Shown here one piece after another: positions 36,372 through 44,782 of a DNA stretch of 64,000 nucleotides. Where the stretch lies: contig OZ257146.1 in NCBI GenBank assembly GCA_965279255.1, forward strand, positions 1,798,001-1,862,000, written 5' to 3'. Numbering within the stretch: position 1 is the stretch's first letter; every line of letters begins with the position of its first letter. A program made the translations under genes and the position numbers. The notes under the pieces are model-generated. The model was not told the DNA's origin and ran no database searches. It was given only the letters and a program-made list of their open reading frames with translations. This DNA comes from CAMFLJ01 sp965279255 (lineage in GTDB: Bacteria; Actinomycetota; Acidimicrobiia; Acidimicrobiales; Acidimicrobilacustridaceae).

Positions 36372-37858
36372 CCCTCGGCCCGGGCCCGGGCCGAGGTGGC
36401 CAGGCCCTCCCGCTTCTGCGGGTCGGCGATCAGCGACCGGGTCGCGCTCACCAGGCCCTCGAGGTCGGTGAAGAGCAGTCCGTCGACGCCGTCGCGCACG
36501 ATCTCGGGCTGGCCGCCCGCGGCGATGACCACCGGCACCGCCCCCGCCGACATGGCCTCGACCGTCGTGATGCCGAAGTGCTCGGCCCGCACCGGATCGG
36601 CGTCGAGGTCCTCGTCGAGGCCGGTGGCGTGCCAGTAGATCGAGGCGGAGCGGTAGAGCCGGTCGAGCTCGGCCCCGGTGGCGTCGACGTGCACGACGAC
36701 CGGCAGGCCCTCGGCGGCCGCCCGCACCTCGGTGAGGTAGGGCACGTCCTCGGGGCCGCAGCCGCCGACCAGGTGGAGCTCCCATCCGTCGGCGGCCCGC
36801 CCCAGGCGACGGAACGCCTCGACCATCTCCAACTGCTTCTTGGCGTGGCCTCGGCCGGGGGCGAAGAAGCGGCCCACCGACAGGATCAGCGGGGCCTTCT
36901 CCCCCGGCTCCCGCAGGCCCACCGGCGGCTCGAGGACATCGCTCTCGCGCTCCCACCACTGCTCGACGAAGCGCCGGGTGAAGGCGGAGTTCGACACGAC
37001 CCGGTCGTAGCTGTCGAGCCAGGCCACACCGGGCGGCTCGGCTCCGGCGAGCGACGCCCGGGCCAGCACCGCGGCGCGGCCTCCGTGCCCGAAGCCCAGG
37101 CCCACGACCGGCACCCCGAGGAGGCGACGGTCGCCGTTGCCGGTGACCTCGTGGGGCGCCCCGGCCTCGCTGCGGATCACCACGGTGGAGCCACCGGGAC
37201 GGCCCCGGACCGGCACGGAGAGCACCATCGGCTCGACGACCTCACGCTTCGAGCGGGGCGCCCGCAGGACGTCCTCGACCACGACGTCGCCGTCGACCTC
37301 GACGGCCACCGGTCGGTCTACGCCACCGGGCACGAAGCGGCCCAGGCGGATCCGGAGCATCCCCGAGCGACCGGGCGGGAGCTCGGTCAGCAGGACGCCA
37401 CGGCCGTTGGTCCAGCGCACCTCCTGCCAGCGGATCACGTCGGGCTCGTGGAACCCGCCGATGGGGCGCACCGGGCCGGTGGCGGGGCCGGACCAGCCCC
37501 GCAGTCGACCGGCCATCGCCCGCTGCCACCCACTCATGTCGGCACCCGGGCGGTCGGGGAAGTGGACGATGTAGATGCCGTGGCGGGCCCCGTTGCGACC
37601 GTGGCTGCGGTACGACGCGTTCACCAGGAGGTCGAAGCCGGCGCTGACCCGGTCGAGGGGCTCGCACTCGTCGACGACGGTGACCGTGGTGCGGCCGAGG
37701 TCGAGGCCGAGCCGCTCGCCCAGCCAGTCGGTGTCGACCTCGTCGTGGGCGATGAGGGTGACGTCGTGGCCACGGCTCAGCACCTCGGCCACCCCGCCGG
37801 CGTACTTCTCGCCTCCGCCCGCGGTCGACCAGTAGCGGTCGTAGACGGCGACCTTCAT
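36308..37858 (-). CDS. Glycosyltransferase family 4 with inserted beta-rich domain
   Basis: A 516-residue GT-B enzyme. The N-terminus MKVAVYDRYWSTAGGGEKYAGGVAEVLS and DLLVNASYRSHGRNGARHGIYIVHFP are typical. Between about residues 125 and 245 an extra domain interrupts the fold: WTNGRGVLLTELPPG, RPVAVEVDGDVVVEDVL, and DRRLLGVPVVGLGFG, a beta-sandwich pattern seen as an insertion in some polysaccharide glycosyltransferases. The C-terminal half has SVGRFFAPGRGHAKKQLEMVEAF and EHFGITTVEAMSAGAVPVV. Its ATG overlaps the stop of the neighbouring GT2 gene, which also carries an insertion. Confidence 0.85.
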   Translation of the reverse strand: MKVAVYDRYWSTAGGGEKYAGGVAEVLSRGHDVTLIAHDEVDTDWLGERLGLDLGRTTVTVVDECEPLDRVSAGFDLLVNASYRSHGRNGARHGIYIVHFPDRPGADMSGWQRAMAGRLRGWSGPATGPVRPIGGFHEPDVIRWQEVRWTNGRGVLLTELPPGRSGMLRIRLGRFVPGGVDRPVAVEVDGDVVVEDVLRAPRSKREVVEPMVLSVPVRGRPGGSTVVIRSEAGAPHEVTGNGDRRLLGVPVVGLGFGHGGRAAVLARASLAGAEPPGVAWLDSYDRVVSNSAFTRRFVEQWWERESDVLEPPVGLREPGEKAPLILSVGRFFAPGRGHAKKQLEMVEAFRRLGRAADGWELHLVGGCGPEDVPYLTEVRAAAEGLPVVVHVDATGAELDRLYRSASIYWHATGLDEDLDADPVRAEHFGITTVEAMSAGAVPVVIAAGGQPEIVRDGVDGLLFTDLEGLVSATRSLIADPQKREGLATSARARAEGYGLEAFGARLEALVAEVAGA

Positions 37859-39210
37859 CGGCGGACCCACCAGCGGGCGAGCTCGGCGTCGGGGACCTGC
37901 TGGCGGCGCCGGAGGGCCCGACGGTCGGTGAGCATCGGGCCGAGGAGGCGGAGGAACCCGACGAAGGACACGACCCGACGGCGCACCACGGTGGGCCGGG
38001 GCCGGTGGCGCCCGAGCAGGGGCCGCACGATGTCGCGCCGAGCGTACGAGAGGGTCACCAGCTTGTAGCGGACGATCTGGGCGAGGGCCTGTCGGGCCGG
38101 CGCGTTCTTCACCAGCATGAGGAGCCGGTTCCGCTCGACGTGGTAGGCGAAGACCTCCGAGCCCTCGCCCGAGCTGGCGGCGTGGAGGTGACGCACCCGG
38201 CTCGAGGGCACCGTGCGGTAGCGCCAGCCCCGGGCCCGGCCCCGCCACGAGAGGTCGGTGTCCTCGTAGTAGAGGAAGAAGCGCTCGTCGAAGAGGCCGA
38301 CGTCGGCGAGGTACTCGGGGCGCATCAGCACCGCACCGCCGCACCAGGCGAAGACCTCGACGGGCTCGTCGTAGCGGCCGTCGTCGCGCACGAGCCAGCC
38401 CCGGTCGGCACCCGCGCCGTCGGCGAAGACCTGGGAGCCGACGTTGTTGAGCACGTCGAAGCGCTCACCGGCCAGAGCCACGGTGACCGGCGTCGGGTCG
38501 GTGCCGACGGCGACGGTCTGGGGCCCGGCTCCCCCGTCGACGGTGACGGTGACCGGACGGGCGGCCTGCAGCACCAGCGTGGCCGAGACCTCGCCCGCGG
38601 TCTCGCTCGCATCGTCGGGGACCGGCAGGCGCACCACCCCCCGAGGGGCGAGCCACTCGAAGGTGCCGGCACCGTCGGCCTCACGGCCGTAGCCGCCCTC
38701 GCCGGCGTGGGTGTCGCGCCAGACGTCGGCGCCGGCCACCTGCGCCCCGCGGACCATGACGCCGAGCGGGCGGGGGTCGGCCGGTCCGGGGTCGAACCGG
38801 GGCGCCTCGACGACCACCTCGGTGAAGCGGGGGGCGAGGATCAGCTTGGGGCAGGCGGCACCCAGACCGAGGTCGCCGTCGAGCGCCGCGACCAGCGGCT
38901 CCAGCCAACCCGGCTCGACGAAGGCGTCGTTGTTCACCAGCGCGACGTAGCGCACGCCGTCGAGGTCGCGGAGGGCGTGGTTGTTGGCCGGGAACCCGTC
39001 GTTGCGGCCGACCTGGCGGATCTCGACGTCGGGCATCTCGGCCGTGATGGCCTCGACGCTGCCGTCGCTCGAGGCGTTGTCGACGCAGATGAGCTCGAGC
39101 TCGCCGGCCGGCCAGTCGGTTGCCTGCAGATGGCGGAGCGACCGCAGCGTGTGCTCGCCGCCGTTGAAGTTGAGCACCACGACGCGCACGGGGAGGCTGG
39201 CGGCGGGCAT
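37855..39210 (-). CDS. Glycosyltransferase family 2 with inserted beta-rich domain
   Basis: A 451-residue GT-A enzyme of the rhamnosyltransferase/WcaA type. VRVVVLNFNGGEHTLRSLRHL at residue 8, CVDNASSDGS near 43, and VALVNNDAFVEPGW near 90 define the nucleotide-sugar site. A segment of about 130 residues (roughly 125-265) rich in beta strands and Val/Thr interrupts the fold before CGGAVLMRPEYLADVGLFDERFFLYYEDTDLSWR. ATG 39210 is preferred over an earlier in-frame ATG because conservation starts right after it. Coupled by ATGA to the GT4 gene downstream. Confidence 0.85.
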   Translation of the reverse strand: MPAASLPVRVVVLNFNGGEHTLRSLRHLQATDWPAGELELICVDNASSDGSVEAITAEMPDVEIRQVGRNDGFPANNHALRDLDGVRYVALVNNDAFVEPGWLEPLVAALDGDLGLGAACPKLILAPRFTEVVVEAPRFDPGPADPRPLGVMVRGAQVAGADVWRDTHAGEGGYGREADGAGTFEWLAPRGVVRLPVPDDASETAGEVSATLVLQAARPVTVTVDGGAGPQTVAVGTDPTPVTVALAGERFDVLNNVGSQVFADGAGADRGWLVRDDGRYDEPVEVFAWCGGAVLMRPEYLADVGLFDERFFLYYEDTDLSWRGRARGWRYRTVPSSRVRHLHAASSGEGSEVFAYHVERNRLLMLVKNAPARQALAQIVRYKLVTLSYARRDIVRPLLGRHRPRPTVVRRRVVSFVGFLRLLGPMLTDRRALRRRQQVPDAELARWWVRR

Positions 39211-39276
39211 CCGGGTGAGGTTACTCGGGCGCCCCCGGGCCCCCGGTGGCACCGGCGCCGCTCGGAGACAGGCCGG

Positions 39277-40605
39277 CTAGATCTCGATGGGCTCGTGCTC
39301 GATGGCCTCGATGAGGGTCTCGAGGGAGCCCTCGCCCGCCCGGGAGACGCGAGCCCAGGTGAAGGCGGCCATCCCCACCGCGGCGACCGCGGCACCGATC
39401 ACGAAGCCGAGCTCGACCCGCAGCTCGAGGCCCGGGATCACGGCCATGGCGCCGATGCAGACGAGGAGGCCGACGCCCCAGGCGAGCGCCTGGAACCGGT
39501 GGCCGCCGAGGGCCATCAGGGCCTGGGCCATGGTGAGGGCGATGATGAACAGCCCACTGCCGAGGGCGAGCAGCGCCAGGCCCTCGGCGCTGAGGCTGAA
39601 GTCGGCGAAGAGGATCTTGCCGACGGTCGGGCCGAGCAGGCCGGCGAGGACCGTGCCGAGCACGGCGACACCGACCACGACGCCGAGCAGCTTCGCCACC
39701 CCGCGCCGGAACTCGTCGTGGCGGCCCGACCCGGCCAGCCCCGCCAGCTTGGGCAGGAGGGTGCCCTGCACGGCCTGGAAGGCGAGCACGGGCAACCGGG
39801 CGATGAAGAACGCCGAGGCGAAGGCGGCGGCCAGGACCTTCTCGTCGGGGGTGGAGAGGATGTTGATGGCCAGCAGCGACGAGTAGGCGAGCATCTGGGT
39901 GAGCACCGAGCCGAGCAGGAGCCAACCGAGCGAGGCCGAGAGCTCGCTGTAGGGCGCCGCCGGTCCGGGCTTGAGCAGCCCCTTCTGGCCCCGCAGGGCG
40001 ACGGCGGCGGCGAGGAAGGGGGCCAGGGCCAGCACCATGGCGTAGCCGCCGGCCCGATGGACCCCGGCGCCGGCCAGCACGAGGCCGCCCACGAGGCGGA
40101 TCACGCCCTCGGCCCCGATGAGCAGGCCGTAGGCCCGGAAGCGACCCTCGCCGGCGAGCACGCCGCGGGAGAGGTGCATGACGTAGAACCCGACGAGGCC
40201 GACGGCGAGGGCGGGCACGAACCACATGTCGCCGTGGTAGAGCTGCCCGTTCAGCAGCGAGGTGAAGGCCAGCGACCCCACCACCATCACCGCGGTGATG
40301 ATGCCGCCGAGCCGGGCGGCGCGATGGACCAGCGGCCCGCCACCGAGGCCCTGGGCCCGACGGTGGGCGAGGGCCCGCCCGACCTCCTGCTCCAACGGGA
40401 GGAAGAAGCCGGGGCCGGCCACGAAGATCACGGCCCAGTAGGCGCTGAACGCGGCCTTGGCGTCGCCCTGGAGGGCATTGAGGGCGATGATGACGAAGAC
40501 GTACGAGGTGATGGCGGCCACGGCCAGGCCGGCACCGACCACGCCGGTGCCCTCGGGCAGCGTCTGCCGGGCCTGCAGGGCGATTCGTGTCACATGTCGT
40601 CTCAT
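39277..40605 (-). CDS. Polysaccharide flippase (MOP/Wzx-like)
   Basis: A 442-residue membrane protein with about 12 predicted helices. Features are GDAKAAFSAYWAVIFVAGPGFFLPLEQEVGRALAHRRAQG around residue 47, AGEGRFRAYGLLIGAEGVIRL near 152, and ARLPVLAFQAVQGTLLPKLA near 270, in line with actinobacterial oligosaccharide flippases. It would turn lipid-linked sugar intermediates across the membrane. Its presence beside a Wzm/Wzt ABC exporter means either two glycans or two stages are handled in this locus. The ATG at 40605 is chosen; another possibility is the preceding Met two codons away in the Arg-rich leader. Confidence 0.82.
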   Translation of the reverse strand: MRRHVTRIALQARQTLPEGTGVVGAGLAVAAITSYVFVIIALNALQGDAKAAFSAYWAVIFVAGPGFFLPLEQEVGRALAHRRAQGLGGGPLVHRAARLGGIITAVMVVGSLAFTSLLNGQLYHGDMWFVPALAVGLVGFYVMHLSRGVLAGEGRFRAYGLLIGAEGVIRLVGGLVLAGAGVHRAGGYAMVLALAPFLAAAVALRGQKGLLKPGPAAPYSELSASLGWLLLGSVLTQMLAYSSLLAINILSTPDEKVLAAAFASAFFIARLPVLAFQAVQGTLLPKLAGLAGSGRHDEFRRGVAKLLGVVVGVAVLGTVLAGLLGPTVGKILFADFSLSAEGLALLALGSGLFIIALTMAQALMALGGHRFQALAWGVGLLVCIGAMAVIPGLELRVELGFVIGAAVAAVGMAAFTWARVSRAGEGSLETLIEAIEHEPIEI

Positions 40606-40681
40606 ACGGATGCTCCGACCCGCGGGTCGCGGGGACCGTACACCCGGCCCCCGGCCCGAAGGGCGACCCTCGGCTCCACGG

Positions 40682-41416
40682 TCAGCGGGAGCGACGGCGG
40701 CGGGCGAGCAGCGGGGAGTACCGCACGATGCAGTAGACCGCCCTGACCCCGTCACGCCAGCCGATCTTCTTGCCCTCGTCGTAGGTGCGACCGTCGTAGG
40801 AGATCCCGATCTCATACACCCGCCACCCGCCACCCGCGACCTTGGCGGTGATCTCCGGCTCGATGCCGAACCGCTTCTCCTCGAGCTCGAGGCTGTCGAG
40901 GACCTCGCGCCGGAACACCTTGTAACAGGTCTCCATGTCGGTGAGGTTCAGGTCGGTGAAGGCGTTCGAGACCATGGTCAGGAACCGGTTGCCGACCGTG
41001 TGCCAGAAGTAGAGGACGCGGTGGGGACGGCCCCCGAGGAACCGGGAGCCGTACACGACGTCGGCGTGGCCGTCGAGCAGCGGCCCGAGCAGGGCGCCGT
41101 ACTCGGCGGGGTCGTACTCGAGGTCGGCGTCCTGCACGATCACGAAGGGCTGGGTGGCCAGAGCGAAGCCGGTGTGGAGGGCGGCCCCCTTGCCCTGGTT
41201 GACGAGGTGGCGGTGGAGCCGGATCCGGTCGTCGTCGGCGGCGAGCTCGCCCACGATGGCGGCGCTGCGGTCGGACGAGCAGTCGTCGATCACCAGCACC
41301 TCGGCGACGTACGGGCTGGCCAGCACGGCCTCCAGGCATGCGGCCACGGAGGATGCCTCGTTGTAGCAGGGCATCACCACGCTGAGGCAGGGCTCAGCCG
41401 CCGTCGGCACGGTCAC
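40682..41416 (-). CDS. Glycosyltransferase family 2 (dolichol-phosphate-mannose-synthase-like)
   Basis: A 244-residue GT-A enzyme: SVVMPCYNEASSVAACLEAVL at the N-terminus, VIDDCSSDRSAAIV, NQGKGAALHTGFALA, and QDADLEYDPAEY as the metal-binding region. YGSRFLGGRPHRVLYFWHTVGN and TDMETCYKVFRREVL are typical of polyprenyl-phosphate glycosyltransferases. It lacks C-terminal membrane helices. The GTG at 41416 lies within the methyltransferase stop (GTGA), so the two are coupled. Confidence 0.87.
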   Translation of the reverse strand: MTVPTAAEPCLSVVMPCYNEASSVAACLEAVLASPYVAEVLVIDDCSSDRSAAIVGELAADDDRIRLHRHLVNQGKGAALHTGFALATQPFVIVQDADLEYDPAEYGALLGPLLDGHADVVYGSRFLGGRPHRVLYFWHTVGNRFLTMVSNAFTDLNLTDMETCYKVFRREVLDSLELEEKRFGIEPEITAKVAGGGWRVYEIGISYDGRTYDEGKKIGWRDGVRAVYCIVRYSPLLARRRRSR

Positions 41417-42168
41417 GGCTTCCGGGCCACGAGCAGGGCGGACTGGCCGAAGGGCGGCTTGACCCTCGCCTCGACCCACCGGGTGGCGGGCACGAAGCGG
41501 CGGTCGTAGACCCCGGCGAGGCCGCCGTCGGTGGGGTTCTTGCCCAGGACCCGGGCGACGAGCAGCCAGGCGAACCAGCCGGGCAGGTTGGCGTAGCGCA
41601 GCGTCTCGACCTCGAAGCCGGCCCGGCGGGCCTTGTCGCCGAGCTCGGGCAGGCGGTAGCGGCGGCAGTGCCCGATCTCGCGGTCGAACGGGCTCATAAG
41701 CAGCTCGAACGCCGGCGAGTACACGTAGACGTGGCCGCCCGGGCGCAGCACCCGGAAGGCGGCGGCGAGGGCGTCGACGTCGTCGGGGATGTGCTCGAGC
41801 ACGTTCACGAACACCGCCGAGTCGAAGGCGGTCGTGTCGGGAAGGTCCTGGACCGGCCGCTGCTCGACCACGACCTGGGGGTCATCGGCGAAGCGCTCGG
41901 CAAGGACGCCGGCGAGCACGGGATCGGGCTCACAGGCGTGCACGGTGCGCCCGGGGCCACCGCTGCTCAGCAGGCGGGGCGTCAGCGTGCCGACGCCCGC
42001 CCCGATCTCCAGCACGAGGTCGCCCAGCACCGGGTCGGCGTGCGACACGACCCAGTCGGCGTAGCTCGACGCGGCGTCGATGGAGTCGAGGGTGGCGCGC
42101 AGCGTGGAGCTGGACCACTCCGAGCCGTCGTCGGGGCCTTCCGGCGGAACAGGTGACTCAGGCGTCAT
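41413..42168 (-). CDS. Class I SAM-dependent methyltransferase
   Basis: A 251-residue methyltransferase with LVLEIGAGVGTLTPRLLS (motif I) near residue 51, VHACEPDP (motif II), and FVNVLEHIPDDVDALAAAFRVLRPGGHVYVYSPA (motifs III-IV). ADWVVSHADP before motif I and the paired GT2 gene are typical of a two-gene module seen in bacterial surface-glycan loci. The acceptor is unknown. The 136-bp gap upstream, before the rmlD stop, may contain its promoter; nothing distinctive was seen there. Confidence 0.83.
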   Translation of the reverse strand: MTPESPVPPEGPDDGSEWSSSTLRATLDSIDAASSYADWVVSHADPVLGDLVLEIGAGVGTLTPRLLSSGGPGRTVHACEPDPVLAGVLAERFADDPQVVVEQRPVQDLPDTTAFDSAVFVNVLEHIPDDVDALAAAFRVLRPGGHVYVYSPAFELLMSPFDREIGHCRRYRLPELGDKARRAGFEVETLRYANLPGWFAWLLVARVLGKNPTDGGLAGVYDRRFVPATRWVEARVKPPFGQSALLVARKP

Positions 42169-42304
42169 CGAGCAGGGTCCCGTCGGCCCGGGCCGGTGCT
42201 GGATCGCTGAGACAACTGATCACCTCGTCCTCGCCGGGTCACATGGTCACGTCGGGGACGGGTCACTCGCCCGGCCCGACGCCTTCGACCCTACTCGCAC
42301 CCGG

Positions 42305-43153
42305 TCAGGCGCCGAGGCGTCCCACCAGCCGGGCCAACGGCACGCGGAAGTCGTCGAGCAAGGGCACTCCGGACAGCCGGAGGGCGGCGTTGTCGAGCAC
42401 CGAGTTGGCCGGACGGGGCGCCGGTCGCGGCGGCTGCAGGTCGGCGGTGGCGACCGGCTTCACCCGATCAGGGTCCTGCCCGGAGGCGATCAGCACCTCA
42501 CGGGCGAACTCGTACCAGCTCACCGCGCCCTGGTTGGTGACGTGGAACGTGCCGGGACGGCGCTCGACGACCAGGCGCTTGATCATCGCGGCCAGGTCGT
42601 CGGCGAAGGTGGGGTGGCCCCGCTGGTCGTCGACGAACGAGAGGGTGTCGTGCTCACCGGCCAGGCGCAGGATGGTCTTGACCATGTTCCCGCCGTGGAA
42701 GCCGCACACCCACGACGTGCGGATGACGGTGGAGCCGGCATCGAGCTCGCGCTCCCCGGCCAGCTTCGAGGCGCCGTACACCGAGCGGGGCGAGACGTCG
42801 TCCCACTCGAGGTAGGGCGAGTCCTTGGTGCCGTCGAAGACGTAGTCGGTCGACACGTAGAACACCGGGGCGCCGACCCGGCGGGCCCCCTCGACCACGT
42901 GGCGGGTGCCCAGCGCGTTCACGAGGAACGCCCGGTCGGGGTCGCCCTCGCAGGCGTCGACGGCGGTCCACGCCGCCGGGTGCACGACCGCATCGGGCCG
43001 GAACGACGTGATGGCGCCCAGCACCGCATCGCGGTCGGCGACGTCGACGGTGGCGTGATCGACACCGACGACCTCGTGGTGGGCGTCGGCACCGAACGCG
43101 GCGACGAGCTCGCTGCCGACCTGGCCGCCGGCCCCCGTGATCAGGACGCGCAC
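42305..43153 (-). CDS. rmlD: dTDP-4-dehydrorhamnose reductase
   Basis: The last enzyme of dTDP-L-rhamnose synthesis, 282 residues. VLITGAGGQVGSELV at the N-terminus, DVADRDAVL, HPAAWTAVDACEGDP around residue 58, YVSTDYVFDG, and the catalytic YGASKLAGE near residue 126 are classical. It is encoded four bases after the rmlB stop in the order rmlC-rmlB-rmlD on the minus strand. The rmlA gene is 3 kb upstream with a lysozyme-like gene in between. Confidence 0.94.
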   Translation of the reverse strand: MRVLITGAGGQVGSELVAAFGADAHHEVVGVDHATVDVADRDAVLGAITSFRPDAVVHPAAWTAVDACEGDPDRAFLVNALGTRHVVEGARRVGAPVFYVSTDYVFDGTKDSPYLEWDDVSPRSVYGASKLAGERELDAGSTVIRTSWVCGFHGGNMVKTILRLAGEHDTLSFVDDQRGHPTFADDLAAMIKRLVVERRPGTFHVTNQGAVSWYEFAREVLIASGQDPDRVKPVATADLQPPRPAPRPANSVLDNAALRLSGVPLLDDFRVPLARLVGRLGA

Positions 43154-43157
43154 GCCG

Positions 43158-44111
43158 TCAGCCCTTCAGGGGTTCCCACCAGGACCGGTTGTCCCGGTAC
43201 CACTCGACGGTGGCGGCCAGCGCCTCGTCGAGGGTGCGGGCCGGGGCCCAGCCGAGCGCCCGCGCCTTGGAGCAGTCGATGGAGTAGCGGCGGTCGTGCC
43301 CGAGGCGGTCCTCGACGTACTCGATCATCTCGTCGCCGGCACCGCACAGGGCGAGCACCTTCTCGGTGAGCTCGCGGTTGGTGGTCTCGTTGCCGCCACC
43401 GATGTTGTAGACCTCGCCGATCTCGCCCTTGCGCAGCACCATGTCGACGCCGGAGCAGTTGTCCTCGACGTAGATCCAGTCGCGGATGTTGAGCCCGTCG
43501 CCGTAGAGCGGGACCTTGCGGCCGTCGAGCAGGTTGGTCACGAACAGCGGGATGACCTTCTCGGGGAACTGGTACGGCCCGAAGTTGTTCGACGACCGGG
43601 TGACCACGACCGGCAGGCCGTAGGTCTCCTCGTAGGAGAGGGCGATGAGGTCGGAGCCGGCCTTCGAGGAGGAGTAGGGCGAGCGCGGGCCGAGGCGGTC
43701 GGTCTCGACGAACGAGCCCTCCTCGATCGAGCCGTAGACCTCGTCGGTCGAGATGTGCAGGAAGCGGTCGACCTCGATGTGGCGGGCGACGTCGCACATC
43801 ACGTTGGTGCCGAGGCAGTTGGTGCGCACGAAGGTGTCGGGATCGACGATCGAGCGGTCGACGTGGCTCTCGGCGGCGAAGTGGACCACGGCGTCATGGC
43901 CGGCCATCGCCGCCGCCACGGCCTCACGGTCGCAGATGTCGCCCTGCACGAACGTGTACCGGGGGTCGTCGGCGATGTCGGCGAGGCTCGACAGGTTGCC
44001 GGCGTAGGTCAGGGCGTCGTAGACGGTGACCTCGTCGTCGGTGGTGGCGAGCACGTGGCGGACGTAGTTGGTTCCGATGAACCCGGCCGCGCCGGTGACG
44101 AACAGCTTCAT
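43158..44111 (-). CDS. rmlB: dTDP-glucose 4,6-dehydratase
   Basis: A 317-residue NAD-dependent dehydratase making dTDP-4-keto-6-deoxyglucose. It shows VTGAAGFIGTNYVRHVL at residue 4, DALTYAGNLSSL, HFAAESHVDRSI near 80, STDEVYGSIEEG, the catalytic YSSSKAGSD, and VTRSSNNFGPYQFPEK. The ATG at 44111 has AGAGG about 12 bases upstream; the longer frame would overlap the rmlC end. It is 31 bp downstream of rmlC. Confidence 0.95.
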   Translation of the reverse strand: MKLFVTGAAGFIGTNYVRHVLATTDDEVTVYDALTYAGNLSSLADIADDPRYTFVQGDICDREAVAAAMAGHDAVVHFAAESHVDRSIVDPDTFVRTNCLGTNVMCDVARHIEVDRFLHISTDEVYGSIEEGSFVETDRLGPRSPYSSSKAGSDLIALSYEETYGLPVVVTRSSNNFGPYQFPEKVIPLFVTNLLDGRKVPLYGDGLNIRDWIYVEDNCSGVDMVLRKGEIGEVYNIGGGNETTNRELTEKVLALCGAGDEMIEYVEDRLGHDRRYSIDCSKARALGWAPARTLDEALAATVEWYRDNRSWWEPLKG

Positions 44112-44142
44112 GGCAGCAGGACCTCTCAGGCAGGAGCGGGGA

Positions 44143-44709
44143 TCAGGGCCGCAGGCCGATGTGGGGCCGCCACTGCGGCTCGATCTCGGCGCGACTCGGG
44201 TTGGCCTGGTCACGACCGGACAGGATCGGGTCGGTGACGCCCCAGTCGGCGGCGATCTCGGGGTCGTCCCACGCCACGCCGAGCTCGTCGGTCGGGTTGT
44301 AGTAGCCGTCGACGAGATAGGTGATCGTCATGTCGGTGAGGGCGGCGAAGCCGTGGGCGACGCCCGGCGGGATGAACACGCCGCGGTGCGAATGGGTGCC
44401 GTCGGCCTGGCGGCCGAGGTCTAGCCACTGGGTGGCGCCGTCGGTGGGCGAGCCGACCCGCAGGTCGTGGAGCACGACGCGGGCGGTGCCGTAGGGGACG
44501 TACCAGTAGTCGGCCTGGTGGAGGTGGTAGTGCAGACCCACGATGGCACCGGCCTGGCGATCACCCCGGTTGCCCTGGATCATCTCCCGGCCCTGTGGGA
44601 ACCACTCCCGGCGGTAGGTCTCGACGAAGAACCCCCGCTCGTCACCGTGGATCTGTGGGTCCACGATGTGGACGCCGTGGATCGTGTCTGAGGGAGTGAC
44701 TGTGGCCAA
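44143..44709 (-). CDS. rmlC: dTDP-4-dehydrorhamnose 3,5-epimerase (RmlC family)
   Basis: A 188-residue cupin-fold epimerase. DERGFFVETYRREWF near residue 23, GAIVGLHYHLHQADYW near 54, and PPGVAHGFAAL near 114 hold the catalytic His and surrounding residues. The start drawn is TTG at 44709, the first possible in the frame; no better ATG/GTG lies before the conserved region. The HYHLHQ segment (instead of the usual HxQ) and overall form are slightly divergent from canonical RmlC, so other 3,5-epimerase activity is possible, but linkage to rmlB and rmlD supports rhamnose. Confidence 0.87.
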   Translation of the reverse strand: MATVTPSDTIHGVHIVDPQIHGDERGFFVETYRREWFPQGREMIQGNRGDRQAGAIVGLHYHLHQADYWYVPYGTARVVLHDLRVGSPTDGATQWLDLGRQADGTHSHRGVFIPPGVAHGFAALTDMTITYLVDGYYNPTDELGVAWDDPEIAADWGVTDPILSGRDQANPSRAEIEPQWRPHIGLRP

Positions 44710-44782
44710 CGCTCGGAAACCTCACTGTTCGGGCGGACCACGAGGGTAGACGACGGAGGCTCCACCCCCGGCGCTCCCCCGG

